This document shows, one piece after another, positions 37,612 through 47,593 of a DNA stretch of 64,000 nucleotides. The DNA comes from a bacterium (GTDB lineage Bacteria; Bacillota; Bacilli; Lactobacillales; Streptococcaceae). The position numbers and the translations under genes were made by a program. Position 1 is the stretch's first letter, and every line of letters begins with the position of its first letter. The stretch is from contig CAJNBY010000005.1 in NCBI GenBank assembly GCA_905221125.1, forward strand, positions 49,993 through 113,992, in the 5' to 3' direction. The notes beneath the pieces are model-generated. The model made no database searches. It had not been told where the DNA came from and saw only the letters and a list, made by a program, of their open reading frames with translations.

Positions 37612-38817
37612 ATGAAAAAAATTATTCATGCTTGGAATAAGGCAAGTCTGATCAAACGTATCTTGATTGGCATGCTTATTGGAGGAACTCTAGGACTGAC
37701 ACTTCCTAACATTTCAGGAATTGGCCTGCTCGGAGATCTCTTTGTTGGTGGCCTTAAAGCCATCGCACCAATTCTGGTCTTTGCCCTCGTTGCTAACGCC
37801 CTATCCCAACATCAAAAGGGACAAGATAGCAATATGAAAACGGTTATCTTCCTTTACTTGGTAGGAACCTTTGCCGCTGCCCTTATCGCTGTACTAGCAA
37901 GTTTCATCGTCCCTGTTGAAATTACCCTAAATAGCGCTAATACCGATATTGCTCCACCAGATGGGATTGGACAGGTCCTCAGCAACCTCTTGCTCAAACT
38001 GGTTGACAATCCAGTCAATGCCCTTGTCACAGCCAACTACATTGGTATCCTATCATGGGCAGTTGTTTTCGGGATTGCCATGAGAGAAGCCAGCAAAAAT
38101 AGTAAAGAATTGCTCAAAACTATGGCTGATGTGACTTCTAAAATTGTCGAATGGATCATCAACCTAGCTCCATTTGGTATCCTTGGACTTGTATTCAAAA
38201 CCATCTCTGACAAGGGAATCGGAAGCCTAGCCAACTATGGAATCTTGCTTGCCCTCCTGGTGACAACTATGTTCTTTGTGGCCCTAGTAGTCAATCCATT
38301 GATTGCCTTCCTCTTTATGAAGAGAAACCCTTATCCCCTCGTTTGGAAATGTTTGCGTGTCAGCGGTGTGACAGCCTTCTTCACTCGTAGTTCTGCGGCT
38401 AACATCCCTGTCAACATGAAACTTTGTCACGACCTTGGACTGGATCCAGATACCTACTCTGTTTCTATCCCACTTGGTTCTACTATCAACATGGCCGGGG
38501 CAGCGATTACTATTAACGTTTTGACCCTTGCTGCAGTAAATACTCTTGGAATCCCTGTTGACTTTGCCACAGCCTTTGTCCTCAGTGTGGTAGCAGCTAT
38601 CTCAGCCTGTGGTGCTTCTGGTATTGCGGGAGGTTCCCTCCTTCTTATCCCAGTTGCTTGTAGCCTTTTCGGTATTTCTAACGATATTGCCATGCAAGTT
38701 GTCGGAGTTGGTTTTGTGATCGGGGTCATCCAAGACTCATGTGAAACAGCCCTCAACTCGTCTACAGACGTCCTCTTTACTGCCGTTGCAGAATATGCAG
38801 CAACCCGTAAAAAATAA
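37612..38817 (+). CDS. sstT: Serine/threonine:sodium symporter SstT
   Basis: 401 residues of the dicarboxylate/amino-acid:cation symporter family. About eight membrane segments with re-entrant loops; family motifs visible are [17 protein letters not shown] (about 260-276), [17 protein letters not shown] (about 285-301) and [17 protein letters not shown] (about 331-347). Imports L-serine and L-threonine with Na+. GGAG lies eight bases before the ATG; own promoter and terminator, divergent from mscS. Confidence 0.95.
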   Translation: MKKIIHAWNKASLIKRILIGMLIGGTLGLTLPNISGIGLLGDLFVGGLKAIAPILVFALVANALSQHQKGQDSNMKTVIFLYLVGTFAAALIAVLASFIVPVEITLNSANTDIAPPDGIGQVLSNLLLKLVDNPVNALVTANYIGILSWAVVFGIAMREASKNSKELLKTMADVTSKIVEWIINLAPFGILGLVFKTISDKGIGSLANYGILLALLVTTMFFVALVVNPLIAFLFMKRNPYPLVWKCLRVSGVTAFFTRSSAANIPVNMKLCHDLGLDPDTYSVSIPLGSTINMAGAAITINVLTLAAVNTLGIPVDFATAFVLSVVAAISACGASGIAGGSLLLIPVACSLFGISNDIAMQVVGVGFVIGVIQDSCETALNSSTDVLFTAVAEYAATRKK

Positions 38818-38822
38818 TCCAT

Positions 38823-38852
38823 AAAGACAAGCCTGCTCAGGTTTTGTCTTTT
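38823..38852 (+). terminator. Terminator after sstT
   Basis: AAAGACAA-CCTG / CAGG-TTGTCTTT stem followed by TTTT, five bases after the sstT stop. Confidence 0.75.
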
Positions 38853-38869
38853 GCTCTTTTATTCTAACT

Positions 38870-38976
38870 TATACTCTTCGAAAATCAAATTCAAACCACG
38901 TCAGCTTCGCCTTGCCGTACTCAAGTACTGCCTACGGCTAGCTTCCTAGTTTGCTCTTTGATTTTCATTGAGTATT
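38870..38976 (+). repeat. BOX element (boxA-boxC, no boxB)
   Basis: TATACTCTTCGAAAATCAAA then CACGTCAGCTTCGCCTTGCC (boxA) joined directly to GGCTAGCTTCCTAGTTTGCT and ATTTTCATTGAGTATTA (boxC). It ends only 14 bases before the start codon of the exporter gene, so it forms most of that gene's leader. Confidence 0.88.
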
Positions 38977-38990
38977 ATCAGGAAATTCTT

Positions 38991-39944
38991 ATGTCTATTA
39001 GCCAACGTACGACCAAGCTCATCTTAGCCACTTGCCTCGCCTGCCTGCTTGCTTATTTTCTCAATCTCTCTTCAGCAGTTTCGGCTGGAATTATCGCTCT
39101 CTTGAGCCTATCTGATACCCGTAGAAGCACTTTAAAACTGGCTCGCAATCGTCTTTTTTCTATGCTTCTAGCTTTGGTTATCGGAGTTCTGGCTTTTTAC
39201 TTGAGCGGATTTCATATCTGGAGCCTTGGCCTCTATCTTGCCCTCTACGTGCCTCTAGCCTACAAGATGGGCTGGGAAATTGGCATCACACCAAGCACTG
39301 TTTTGGTGAGCCATCTCTTGGTGCAAGAGTCAACCTCTCCAGACCTTCTAGTCAATGAATTCCTTCTCTTTGCTATCGGTACAGGGTTTGCCCTGCTTGT
39401 CAATCTCTACATGCCTTCACGAGAAGAGAAAATCCAGCACTACCACACGCTAGTCGAAGAAAAGTTAAAAGATATCCTCCAACGCTTCAAATACTACTTA
39501 TCCAGAGGGGACGGCCGCAACCGAGCACAATTGGTGGAAGAATTAGACATACTTTTGGAAGAAGCACTTAGACTGGTCTATTTAGATCACTCTGACCACC
39601 TCTTTCACCAGACCGACTACCATATCCACTACTTTGAGATGAGACAGCGACAAAGTCGTATTCTGCGAAACATGGCCCAGCAGATCAACACCTGTCACCT
39701 AGCTGCCAGTGAAAGCCTGATTTTGGCCCAACTCTTTTCAAAAATTGCAGGTCAACTGAGCCAGACCAATCCTGCTTCTGATTTGCTAGATGAAATTGAA
39801 CGCTATCTAGAAGTCTTCCGGAACCGCAGTCTCCCCAAGACAAGAGAAGAATTTGAAACTCGCGCCACACTTCTTCAACTCCTACGCGAAGCCAAAACCT
39901 TCATCCAAGTAAAAGTTGATTTTTACCAAAAATATGGACAGTAA
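38991..39944 (+). CDS. Aromatic acid exporter family membrane protein (ArAE/DUF939-like)
   Basis: 317 residues. Six N-terminal membrane segments (about 10-140) followed by a long cytoplasmic helical domain (about 150-317) is the ArAE_1 layout; N-terminal TTKLILATCLACLLAYFLNL and the block GIIALLSLSDTRRSTLK are typical. Substrate unknown. ATG at 38991 is preferred: AGGA lies seven bases upstream, while an in-frame TTG at 38958 falls inside boxC of the BOX repeat and would add 11 repeat-encoded residues. Confidence 0.85.
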   Translation: MSISQRTTKLILATCLACLLAYFLNLSSAVSAGIIALLSLSDTRRSTLKLARNRLFSMLLALVIGVLAFYLSGFHIWSLGLYLALYVPLAYKMGWEIGITPSTVLVSHLLVQESTSPDLLVNEFLLFAIGTGFALLVNLYMPSREEKIQHYHTLVEEKLKDILQRFKYYLSRGDGRNRAQLVEELDILLEEALRLVYLDHSDHLFHQTDYHIHYFEMRQRQSRILRNMAQQINTCHLAASESLILAQLFSKIAGQLSQTNPASDLLDEIERYLEVFRNRSLPKTREEFETRATLLQLLREAKTFIQVKVDFYQKYGQ

Positions 39945-39997
39945 AAAAGAAAACTTCAGACCAGTCACAAAAAGTGAATCTCTGAAGTTTTCTTTTA
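39945..39997. terminator. Bidirectional terminator between the exporter gene and the asp5 end
   Basis: AAAAGAAAACTTCAGA pairs with TCTGAAGTTTTCTTTT around a smaller TCAC/GTGA hairpin. T-runs on both strands serve the convergent exporter gene (+) and accessory-Sec operon (-); it overlaps the asp5 stop codon. Confidence 0.85.
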
Positions 39998-40219
39998 TTT
40001 GTAAGTTAGTACCATAAAGGTTAGTAATAGGACGAATAAGGCCAAACTCACCAATAAGGTGAGCACCTTGACCAAGGTGTTACTCTGCCAGTAACTTGGT
40101 TTACCAATATTGCTAGTGGCATCCATGGAAAATAGTTGATTTTGACGGGGTTGTATGGTCACCAATACAATCAAAGCAAGAGATAGGACAATAGCTAAAA
40201 CAATCAGTATTTCAATCAT
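39995..40219 (-). CDS. asp5: Accessory Sec system protein Asp5 (SecG-like)
   Basis: 74 residues, two membrane segments (about 2-21 and 49-71) separated by a short polar loop with QPRQNQLFSMDATSNIGKPS; SecG-like topology. In other streptococci Asp4 and Asp5 are essential SecE/SecG-like partners of SecY2. GAGG for its ATG lies within the last codons of asp4. Last gene of the accessory-Sec operon. Confidence 0.85.
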   Translation of the reverse strand: MIEILIVLAIVLSLALIVLVTIQPRQNQLFSMDATSNIGKPSYWQSNTLVKVLTLLVSLALFVLLLTFMVLTYK

Positions 40220-40223
40220 AGGC

Positions 40224-40403
40224 CTACCTCAAAATTCCCAACAAAGTAAAGAGCAAACCAATCAGAATCATCAAGCCCAGTAAGAGTGAAAAAGTCTTAC
40301 TAATCTTTTCCCCTCTGGTTTCTTTTTCCTTCTTGATGGGTTTTTGTTTCAACTCTTCCATGCGACCTTCAACGTCTTTGTAAAATAAATCTTCGTCTGA
40401 CAT
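40224..40403 (-). CDS. asp4: Accessory Sec system protein Asp4 (SecE-like)
   Basis: 59 residues beginning MSDEDLFYKDVEGRMEELKQ, then a basic stretch and one C-terminal membrane helix (about 37-57, FSLLLGLMILIGLLFTLLGI), the layout of SecE and of Asp4. AGGAGG five bases before the ATG lies in the last codons of gtfB, so translation is coupled. Four bases separate its stop from the asp5 ATG. Confidence 0.87.
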   Translation of the reverse strand: MSDEDLFYKDVEGRMEELKQKPIKKEKETRGEKISKTFSLLLGLMILIGLLFTLLGILR

Positions 40404-40404
40404 G

Positions 40405-41742
40405 TTAGCCTCCTAAAACAGTTTGCATGGTTTCCTGATATCGTACCAAATCAACATAATTGGCATGTTGGCCCTGTTTGCCAAGTGCCTGACGCATTTG
40501 TTCAACGTCTGAAAGGGCCAATTTAATGGTCTCAACCAAAGCAGTAACTTCACTACTTTCAAATAGATGGTCTGGAGCGATATAGAGTCTATTGTGCACC
40601 GTCTGATGAAATCCAAGAATCAAGAGATTGTGCTCAAAGGCCTGACGCACTGCCTGTAGCAACTCATTACTGTGGTTTATATCCAAGTAAATATCCGACA
40701 ATTGATACAGCTCCTGAATCTTCTGTGGACTAGCGTTCTGGTAAAGGACCACATTAGGATAGCGAAGCATATCTAAGAGCTTAGAAGACATCTCTGTCAC
40801 CGCTGCGATACGGAAAGTGACATCAGGCAAGGCTTCTACGATTGCTTCTACTTGCTCAATTTGATCTGAATTAGTCAAGATTAAGGCATCTCGTCTTAAG
40901 AAATTATCACGTTTGAACTGGTAATGGTAACCCAAATGCACAAACTGATCATGGTATTTCTCGTCAGTCAATTCTAAAGCGCGCTCATAAGTCGCCTTAT
41001 TTGGAATGATGATCTTCTTAGTACGCACATTATCACTTTCCAAAATCAACTGCATATTTCCCGGAATGGCATCATAGAGAGGTTCTTGCCAAACCAAAAC
41101 ATCTGAGCCAGACTTATCTGGATGATGGAAGGAAACCAAGAAAGGAGTCGCTAAGGTATTAAAGATAAGCTGACTTGTATCTATTTCCAAATCTTGCAAA
41201 AAGAAGGTAATAAATTCAACCTTATTTGCAAAGTAACGCATAGGCTGACCAGGCAAAGTCAATAAGATATCACCCGTCACATGGTTTTCCAGCAAGACTT
41301 CCTTACCATTGACATCTTGGTACACTGTCATAATCGGCTCACTATCTGCGCTATAGGTCGTTGTAGCAAAACAAGCTCCGAAGCGATTGTAATGGTCAAT
41401 CTGGCGTACTCTTCCTTCCAAGTCTTTCCAATCTACCTGTTTAACCAATCGAGCCTGCATTCCATCTGCAAAGTGAATGACAGCCCTCTCCTGTAGTAAA
41501 TCATTAATAGTGGCCGAACTATTATTCCCCATAATTTCCCAAAAATCTGGAACGGGAACTTGATTAAAATAGAGAGGTTTTCCATCCTCGTAACCTAGAT
41601 AATAGGTAAAAGGAGAAACCAGACCATCAGGCAGAAAACCATCTGCATCGATGACTACTCCAAGTTGGGAAAGACCAGTAGCCACTAGACTTTCATGTAA
41701 ATCTCGACTTTCCTGACTATAACGATCATAAAGTTCAATCAT
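40405..41742 (-). CDS. gtfB: GtfB, partner subunit of the SRR-protein GlcNAc-transferase
   Basis: 445 residues. Chaperone/acceptor-binding partner of GtfA in the O-GlcNAc transferase that starts glycosylation of serine-rich repeat adhesins. N-terminal MIELYDRYSQESRDLHESLV and mid-part PGNMQLILESDNVRTKKI are GtfB-like. The C-terminal half (about 280-445) has SDIYLDINHSNELLQAVRQA and LLILGFHQTVHNR, a module that recurs in the GT8 enzymes of this island. Overlaps gtfA by eight bases; no DxD motif, in keeping with a non-catalytic role. Confidence 0.93.
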   Translation of the reverse strand: MIELYDRYSQESRDLHESLVATGLSQLGVVIDADGFLPDGLVSPFTYYLGYEDGKPLYFNQVPVPDFWEIMGNNSSATINDLLQERAVIHFADGMQARLVKQVDWKDLEGRVRQIDHYNRFGACFATTTYSADSEPIMTVYQDVNGKEVLLENHVTGDILLTLPGQPMRYFANKVEFITFFLQDLEIDTSQLIFNTLATPFLVSFHHPDKSGSDVLVWQEPLYDAIPGNMQLILESDNVRTKKIIIPNKATYERALELTDEKYHDQFVHLGYHYQFKRDNFLRRDALILTNSDQIEQVEAIVEALPDVTFRIAAVTEMSSKLLDMLRYPNVVLYQNASPQKIQELYQLSDIYLDINHSNELLQAVRQAFEHNLLILGFHQTVHNRLYIAPDHLFESSEVTALVETIKLALSDVEQMRQALGKQGQHANYVDLVRYQETMQTVLGG

Positions 41743-43246
41743 GGAGCACCTCCTCTACTGTTTTCTTCCACTTCTCTAAAATTTCTTTAGTTAAGAAGCC
41801 TTCTGCAATCTGGTAAGAATGAGCACGCATAGCTTCCAAACGATTTTCTTGATACAGTTGACAAATCTTAGCCGCAAAAGCTTGCCTGATTTGGTCTTCC
41901 ACATGGTCAGATGAACTTGGAATCAAGTAGCCGTTTTTTCCCTCTTCAATAAAGGTCTGATTACCATAGGGCACATCAAAACCGATTAGGGGTAGACCTG
42001 AACCAACTGCTTCCATTAAAGTTAAACCAAATCCTTCACTAGTTGAGGCAGTTAAATAAACTTCATATTGACTATAGATATCCGTCAAATTCGCATGCCC
42101 CTTAAGCTGGATATAGCCCTCAGCCTGATGAGTTGCAATAATCTCTCGAAGAAGAGAATCTTCTCCACCGCTACCATAAATATCAAAGGTTAATTCAGGT
42201 ATTTCCTTATGTGCCTCAATCACAGCCTTGACCAACCAGTCAATGTGTTTTTCTTTGGCAAGACGTGAAGCCGTAATCAATGAAAAGGACTTACGTCCCT
42301 GACTTGACTCTGTCAAGGAATCAATACTACCAACAGGAATGGTAACAATCTTTGGACGATGCTGAGTATATTTGGCAAATTGCTCTTCTAACACTTCTCT
42401 CTGTCTATCAGTTGAAACAATAAATAAATCTACCTTATCCGCATTAGTAAACTGGTAGTCATAATAGTTATTCCAAAGAATATAATCATCATTTGTCACA
42501 TTTTCACTATAATGCTCCGCATGAACAACCACTGCAAGATGCGCTTCCTGCGTCTCTTCAAAAATAACTTGACCAATACCCGTTTCCCTATCGAGGATAA
42601 CAAAGTCATCCTTATTTATCTTAAGAGATTGTAAAAAGTAACGTATAAAGGATGGTTTCCCATAAAAAATCTTATCCTTGAAACGATAAACTTCTTCCTT
42701 CCCTTGATTCATCATGATATCATAGACAGGAGTCCCGTCTTCATTATAGAAGGTCCGTTGATATAGGACTGCAACATTGTCCTTGGGAGCAAAGTATTCG
42801 GTACAATAACGCGTATAAGAAAAGTAATCCTTTCGAATCAATTTTCCCTTAAAGACATACTCGGCATGTTGAACCAAGTCCTTGTTCTCATCCACCAAAT
42901 AACAGGTGACAAACTTATCTTGGTCAGAAAAGAAGACACGTAAAACCTTGCCATTCTTTTCTCTACGACTTTCAACACCACTAAAATAAGTCAAAACATC
43001 ATCCACTGTCACGCTAGTAGGTGCAATCTTGATATCTGTGAAATGATTATAAAGCCAGATAACTTGATCATCATCAAAACCAATATTGGCTGTTAAGTGC
43101 TGAATATTATCTGCCAAAATCATATCTGTAAAGATAAACTTAGAGGGAAGATTTAAATTCCTAAAAATACCAGCACGATAGGCCTGAGCGTATTCAACAC
43201 CACTACTAGCCCAGCCAATTCCTAAATTTATATTGTAAATTGTCAT
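41735..43246 (-). CDS. gtfA: GtfA, SRR-protein O-GlcNAc transferase catalytic subunit
   Basis: 503 residues, GT4/GT-B fold. Transfers GlcNAc from UDP-GlcNAc to Ser/Thr of the adhesin in the cytoplasm. N-terminal NINLGIGWASSGVEYAQAYR (about 5-24) and the C-terminal nucleotide-sugar site STSEGFGLTLMEAVGSGLPL (about 404-423), with the E-x7-E pattern, are conserved. An insert (about 80-200) that binds the acceptor/GtfB is typical of GtfA. Follows secA2 by 12 bases and overlaps gtfB. Confidence 0.95.
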   Translation of the reverse strand: MTIYNINLGIGWASSGVEYAQAYRAGIFRNLNLPSKFIFTDMILADNIQHLTANIGFDDDQVIWLYNHFTDIKIAPTSVTVDDVLTYFSGVESRREKNGKVLRVFFSDQDKFVTCYLVDENKDLVQHAEYVFKGKLIRKDYFSYTRYCTEYFAPKDNVAVLYQRTFYNEDGTPVYDIMMNQGKEEVYRFKDKIFYGKPSFIRYFLQSLKINKDDFVILDRETGIGQVIFEETQEAHLAVVVHAEHYSENVTNDDYILWNNYYDYQFTNADKVDLFIVSTDRQREVLEEQFAKYTQHRPKIVTIPVGSIDSLTESSQGRKSFSLITASRLAKEKHIDWLVKAVIEAHKEIPELTFDIYGSGGEDSLLREIIATHQAEGYIQLKGHANLTDIYSQYEVYLTASTSEGFGLTLMEAVGSGLPLIGFDVPYGNQTFIEEGKNGYLIPSSSDHVEDQIRQAFAAKICQLYQENRLEAMRAHSYQIAEGFLTKEILEKWKKTVEEVLHD

Positions 43247-43258
43247 ATATTCCTCTTT

Positions 43259-45631
43259 TTATGGGAAATGAGTCATAATCTCTCCCTTAGGAGTAACTTC
43301 AACCAAGCCCATCAGGAGATTACGAACCATATCCGCACGAATTTGTTCTTTCATGGTTTCAAAGCCTGCATAGGCCTCTTGATAGTATTCTACAATCGGA
43401 TTTTTCTGAGCAGCAGGCTGATATCCTATCGCCATAGTCAATTGCTGAAGGTAGTCTACCTGTTCTACCCAATTATCATCAATAGCCTTGAGCAAAGAAA
43501 GTCGTAAAAACTGCTCATACAAGTCATGTTGATCAAGTAATTCTTTCTTTTCTGAAAGTTCTTTATCAATCACCTGCTTCATAAAGCTGCGAACTGCAGT
43601 CTTGTCAGTCACATCTATATGATCTGGAATTTCTTTAACATGGAAACTAATATTGGTAACTAGAAAATGGAAGAGCAACTCTCGGCTTTCATAATTTGAA
43701 GCAGTCACTTGATCTATATAACTAGTAATAATTCCCTCAACAACATCCTCTAAGTCACGAGAGCCATCTATTAGACGATCTCGTTCCTTATAAACCATAT
43801 CCCGCTGGATATTCATACTCTCGGCATACTCTAGAGTCTGACGACGCGCTGAACGTCCAGCGCTATCGCTTGCATTTTGGGCCTTTTCAACTAATTTACG
43901 ATACTTACGACCCTTCAGTATTTCAGGCTGCGCCATATCTTGAACTTGATAGTCTCTATACTTTTTATGCACCCAAGATGGACCAAATTTCTTAATAACA
44001 TCATCCTCTAAGGATACAAAAAACTTACTCATACCAGGATCTCCCTGACGTCCAGAACGTCCACGAATTTGTAGGTCAATCCGTTGACTTTCCATCCGTT
44101 CCGTTCCAATGACAATCAAGCCCCCGAGTTCTGCGACTCCCTTACCCAGTTTGATATCCGTACCACGTCCTGCCATAGAGGTTGCCACTGTCACAGCCCC
44201 CATCTGTCCTGACTCTGAGATAATCTGTGCCTCACGCGCAGCATTATTAGCATTTAGGACATTATGGGCAATTCCTTCACGTAATAAAAGAGATGAATAA
44301 AGATGGGACATTTCCACAGAACCAACAAAGACCAGTAGGGGATTCCCTTTACGATGGTATTCTTTGATATACTCCAAAGAAGCATACACTTTTTCAGGTA
44401 AAGTAACATAGAGATTGTCTGGATAATCAATCCGTTGTTTAGGACGATTAGTTGGAATACGAATAACTGCCATATTATAAGTCTCAATAAACTCTTTTTC
44501 TGCCACCTTACCTGTACCCGTCATTCCAGAGACTTTTTTAAACATCTTAAAGAGACTCTGATAGGTGATAGAAGCCATGGCTCTCGTTTCTGGAGATAAT
44601 TTAACATGCTCCTTCGCCTCAATCGCCTGATGAAGTCCTCCCTGCAGTTTTGTCATTTCCATTAGACGCCCTGTCCCTTTATCGACTAGCACCATTTCAT
44701 CCCCTCGAACGATATAGTCCTTATCTTTTGTATAAAGTTTATGGGCTCGTATTGCATAGACTAAGTGCCGAGCAAATACTGCATGTTCTTCCTTATAAAA
44801 ATGATCTATTCCTAGAAAACTTTCAGCAGCTTTGGCACCCTTAGTAGTTAACCAAACCTCATCTTTTTCCTCTTTAAAAATATAGTCTTCTCCCTCAACT
44901 AAAGTCGTTACTAGGGTGTCAATAATACCATAATGATTTGACTGAACACGAGGAGCACCTGCAACAATCAGAGGAGTTTGAGCACTATCAAGTAAAATAT
45001 CATCTATTTCATCAATAATAGCATAATCAAAAGGACGTAAAAATTTCCCTTCCTCATTTGCAGCGAGATTATCATTTAAATAATCAAAACCTAGAGTACC
45101 ATTTGTCGTATAAATAACATCTGACTTATAGATTTCTTTTTTTTCTTCTGGTGTTAATTCTTCATTAGATTCTTCAGTAAAGGGAATACCAATGGACAAG
45201 CCTAAAAAACGATAAACCTGCCCCATTTCTTCAGCATCACGCTTAGCAAGATACTCATTTGTTGTAATAACCATCGTTCCCTTGCCTGTTAAGGCATTAA
45301 GATAAACAGGCATAGTAGCTGTCAAGGTTTTCCCCTCACCTGTATTCATCTCCGCTACATTACCTTGATGAATAACAATTCCTCCCATGACCTGTACATC
45401 ATAGGGGAACATTCCTAACACTCGTTTATCTGCTTCGCGTACTACTGCAAATGCCTCAACCAACAGATCATCCACCGTTTCTCCCTTAGCAAGACGTTGT
45501 CGAAACTCCACTGTTTTTGCCGCTAATTTTTGATCAGATAGAGACTCCATTTCCCCTTTTAGGGCATTAATCTTTTTTAAAATCCTTTTGACTTTCCTCA
45601 ACTGGAAATCTTGACCAAAACTTTTAATCAT
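43259..45631 (-). CDS. secA2: Accessory secretion ATPase SecA2
   Basis: 790 residues, shorter than housekeeping SecA as usual for SecA2, lacking the C-terminal zinc tail. DEAD motor: Walker [15 protein letters not shown] (about 95-108), DEID box [11 protein letters not shown] (about 209-219), and motif [15 protein letters not shown] (about 519-531). Drives export of the glycosylated SRR protein through SecY2. Overlaps asp3 by eight bases. Confidence 0.96.
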   Translation of the reverse strand: MIKSFGQDFQLRKVKRILKKINALKGEMESLSDQKLAAKTVEFRQRLAKGETVDDLLVEAFAVVREADKRVLGMFPYDVQVMGGIVIHQGNVAEMNTGEGKTLTATMPVYLNALTGKGTMVITTNEYLAKRDAEEMGQVYRFLGLSIGIPFTEESNEELTPEEKKEIYKSDVIYTTNGTLGFDYLNDNLAANEEGKFLRPFDYAIIDEIDDILLDSAQTPLIVAGAPRVQSNHYGIIDTLVTTLVEGEDYIFKEEKDEVWLTTKGAKAAESFLGIDHFYKEEHAVFARHLVYAIRAHKLYTKDKDYIVRGDEMVLVDKGTGRLMEMTKLQGGLHQAIEAKEHVKLSPETRAMASITYQSLFKMFKKVSGMTGTGKVAEKEFIETYNMAVIRIPTNRPKQRIDYPDNLYVTLPEKVYASLEYIKEYHRKGNPLLVFVGSVEMSHLYSSLLLREGIAHNVLNANNAAREAQIISESGQMGAVTVATSMAGRGTDIKLGKGVAELGGLIVIGTERMESQRIDLQIRGRSGRQGDPGMSKFFVSLEDDVIKKFGPSWVHKKYRDYQVQDMAQPEILKGRKYRKLVEKAQNASDSAGRSARRQTLEYAESMNIQRDMVYKERDRLIDGSRDLEDVVEGIITSYIDQVTASNYESRELLFHFLVTNISFHVKEIPDHIDVTDKTAVRSFMKQVIDKELSEKKELLDQHDLYEQFLRLSLLKAIDDNWVEQVDYLQQLTMAIGYQPAAQKNPIVEYYQEAYAGFETMKEQIRADMVRNLLMGLVEVTPKGEIMTHFP

Positions 45632-46064
45632 GATTCATCTCCTCGATATAAAAATCATAAAAGTCTAACGACTCAAAACCTGCACTTAAAAGAGAAACTT
45701 CATAGGTGTAAGCTTCTTTGGGATAAGTAAATATAAACTGTTTAACTTTTTCTACCTTTTCTTCAATTACAGACCCGTATCGGTCAAAAAATCTAATTTT
45801 TATATATAATCCTTGTTCGGGTTGACAATTGAAATTCATACTTATTTGATAATCCTGTCCCCTTTTTAATAAAGGCAGACTAACTTGTGTTCTAGATCCT
45901 TGATAGTTTAAACTAGAAGACCAGCTCCTCAAAATTTCTCCAGATGTTACCAAAGGATTATAGAGACTGACATGATCTTTACTGTGATAGAATACTTGAG
46001 TACCATACATAAATGTTCCCCCAACTTCTCCCCACTCTATTCCTTGTCTTTGCTTGATAATCAT
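45624..46064 (-). CDS. asp3: Accessory Sec system protein Asp3
   Basis: 146 residues. Conserved Asp3 blocks include [19 protein letters not shown] (about 10-28) and [20 protein letters not shown] (about 36-55), with a jelly-roll-like carbohydrate-binding fold in the family. Forms a complex with Asp1 and Asp2 that modifies and guides the adhesin to SecA2. Overlaps asp2 by four and secA2 by eight bases. Confidence 0.93.
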   Translation of the reverse strand: MIIKQRQGIEWGEVGGTFMYGTQVFYHSKDHVSLYNPLVTSGEILRSWSSSLNYQGSRTQVSLPLLKRGQDYQISMNFNCQPEQGLYIKIRFFDRYGSVIEEKVEKVKQFIFTYPKEAYTYEVSLLSAGFESLDFYDFYIEEMNHD

Positions 46065-47593
46065 TCATCACCTCTCCCAAAATCTGCTTCTAACACCATA
46101 CGATAAAAGTGCAAAAACCAAGCCACATTGGTATTCGTATCATCATTATGTCGTCCCGCTGTTCCTTTGGAAAGTATTTTCGCTCCTGTATGGCATAAGT
46201 GATCAACTAGTTGTTCATAAGCATGACTATCCATATCTTCATCCTTCATATAAGATAGGCCAAAGGTTGTATTTGAAAAATCTGCTTGTTTAAAAACTTT
46301 CCAAAAACGTTGATCCAATTCCAACATATGTTTAGAACTAACTCCTCCAGTTTGATGGTGCAGAATATCAAAGGATGTATTAAATACTCCTGGAGCTTCT
46401 AACCGTCCACGGCCAGCAATCGTTCCAATATTGGCAAGAGGTTTACCGACAATAATAGCATGGGGTTCAAAGGAGGCACCATAATAAAGAGATGGAAATG
46501 TTCCCATAGAAAGACCTGACAAAATCAAATCTTTTTTATCAAATCCTAGATAATCTAGATAGTGAAGAATCGTTTCCTTTACCTTATTTTCTAGCTCATC
46601 ACTTCCCAAATAAAAGGCACCACCTTCAATACGTGGATCAGAAAATAAGATGAAAGGACATCCAAGATTTTTCATCATGTAATATCCTTCAAAACCTTCC
46701 GCAGAACGATACCCTGCAAAGTATACATTCAATGGAGGCTTAAAATCTCCAGGATGGAAGAAATAATTAATTTCTTCACGCTTACTATCGTGTAAGATAT
46801 TTCCCCCCAAGAAAAACTTCCCAAATTGCTTACGAGTCCAACGTCTGTGTAAACTTCCTAATTTAAGAATCCCCTGACCACGTGCTAAAATTGAAATTGC
46901 TAAATAACCTTTGGATTCGCCTGGAATGACGAATGCTTTTTCCAAATCAGACTCATTTAGGATTATCTCCTCCGCAATTTCTGAAACTGATCCTTGTCTT
47001 ATTTTCTTGATGCTAACTTGAAATTCTACCCCATCACTTTTTTCATACTCTAACCACAATTCAATAGGATGTTCTTCCTCTAACATCACATTATAGCTCC
47101 AAAAAGCTAGCTGAGAAAATTCTTCCCCAAAATCTCCCTCTAATGTTAAATGTTCAAACCCTTGATAAGAAATCGAACCCTGAAAACTAGGATTAACTTG
47201 TAACATGAACGATTGTAGTTTATCTCCATATCCGCCACCAAACAGCGAAGTCGATAAATCTTCCAATAAGGTTTGAGGTTCTGAAAAATCAACAGCTTGA
47301 GCACAAGATCTTTTTAGAAATGATGAAATGGTCAAATCTGCCGTTTCAAAATTTTGATTATATAAAAGAGTATGAGGTTCTATGTTATTCATAAACGGAA
47401 GTAAATCTTTCAGATACTGACCGTCTTCTATTAAAACAATATGAAAACTGGTAATCCCATCCATTTCCATCATTTTTCTCAAAGCAAGAGAAGAGTTAGG
47501 ACAAAAATAATACCAATCCATATTATCAGGAATTTCAAAATAATGTTTCCAATTGTAAATTCCAATTTGTAAAATTTTAATATTTTTTGACAT
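46061..47593 (-). CDS. asp2: Accessory Sec system protein Asp2 (alpha/beta hydrolase-type O-acetyltransferase)
   Basis: 510 residues. N-terminal carbohydrate-binding region followed by an alpha/beta-hydrolase domain with nucleophile elbow ILSGLSMGTFPSLYYG (about 359-374). The Asp2 of S. gordonii acetylates GlcNAc on the adhesin with a Ser-Glu-His triad; the Ser motif is clear here, and a late His appears in TAGRHNDDTN (about 482). Overlaps asp1 by 17 bases and asp3 by four. Confidence 0.93.
   Translation of the reverse strand: MSKNIKILQIGIYNWKHYFEIPDNMDWYYFCPNSSLALRKMMEMDGITSFHIVLIEDGQYLKDLLPFMNNIEPHTLLYNQNFETADLTISSFLKRSCAQAVDFSEPQTLLEDLSTSLFGGGYGDKLQSFMLQVNPSFQGSISYQGFEHLTLEGDFGEEFSQLAFWSYNVMLEEEHPIELWLEYEKSDGVEFQVSIKKIRQGSVSEIAEEIILNESDLEKAFVIPGESKGYLAISILARGQGILKLGSLHRRWTRKQFGKFFLGGNILHDSKREEINYFFHPGDFKPPLNVYFAGYRSAEGFEGYYMMKNLGCPFILFSDPRIEGGAFYLGSDELENKVKETILHYLDYLGFDKKDLILSGLSMGTFPSLYYGASFEPHAIIVGKPLANIGTIAGRGRLEAPGVFNTSFDILHHQTGGVSSKHMLELDQRFWKVFKQADFSNTTFGLSYMKDEDMDSHAYEQLVDHLCHTGAKILSKGTAGRHNDDTNTNVAWFLHFYRMVLEADFGRGDE

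Noticed and set aside
38958..38990. In-frame TTG extension of the exporter gene
   Set aside because: The added codons lie in boxC of a BOX repeat and the spacer; a better ATG with AGGA upstream is at 38991.
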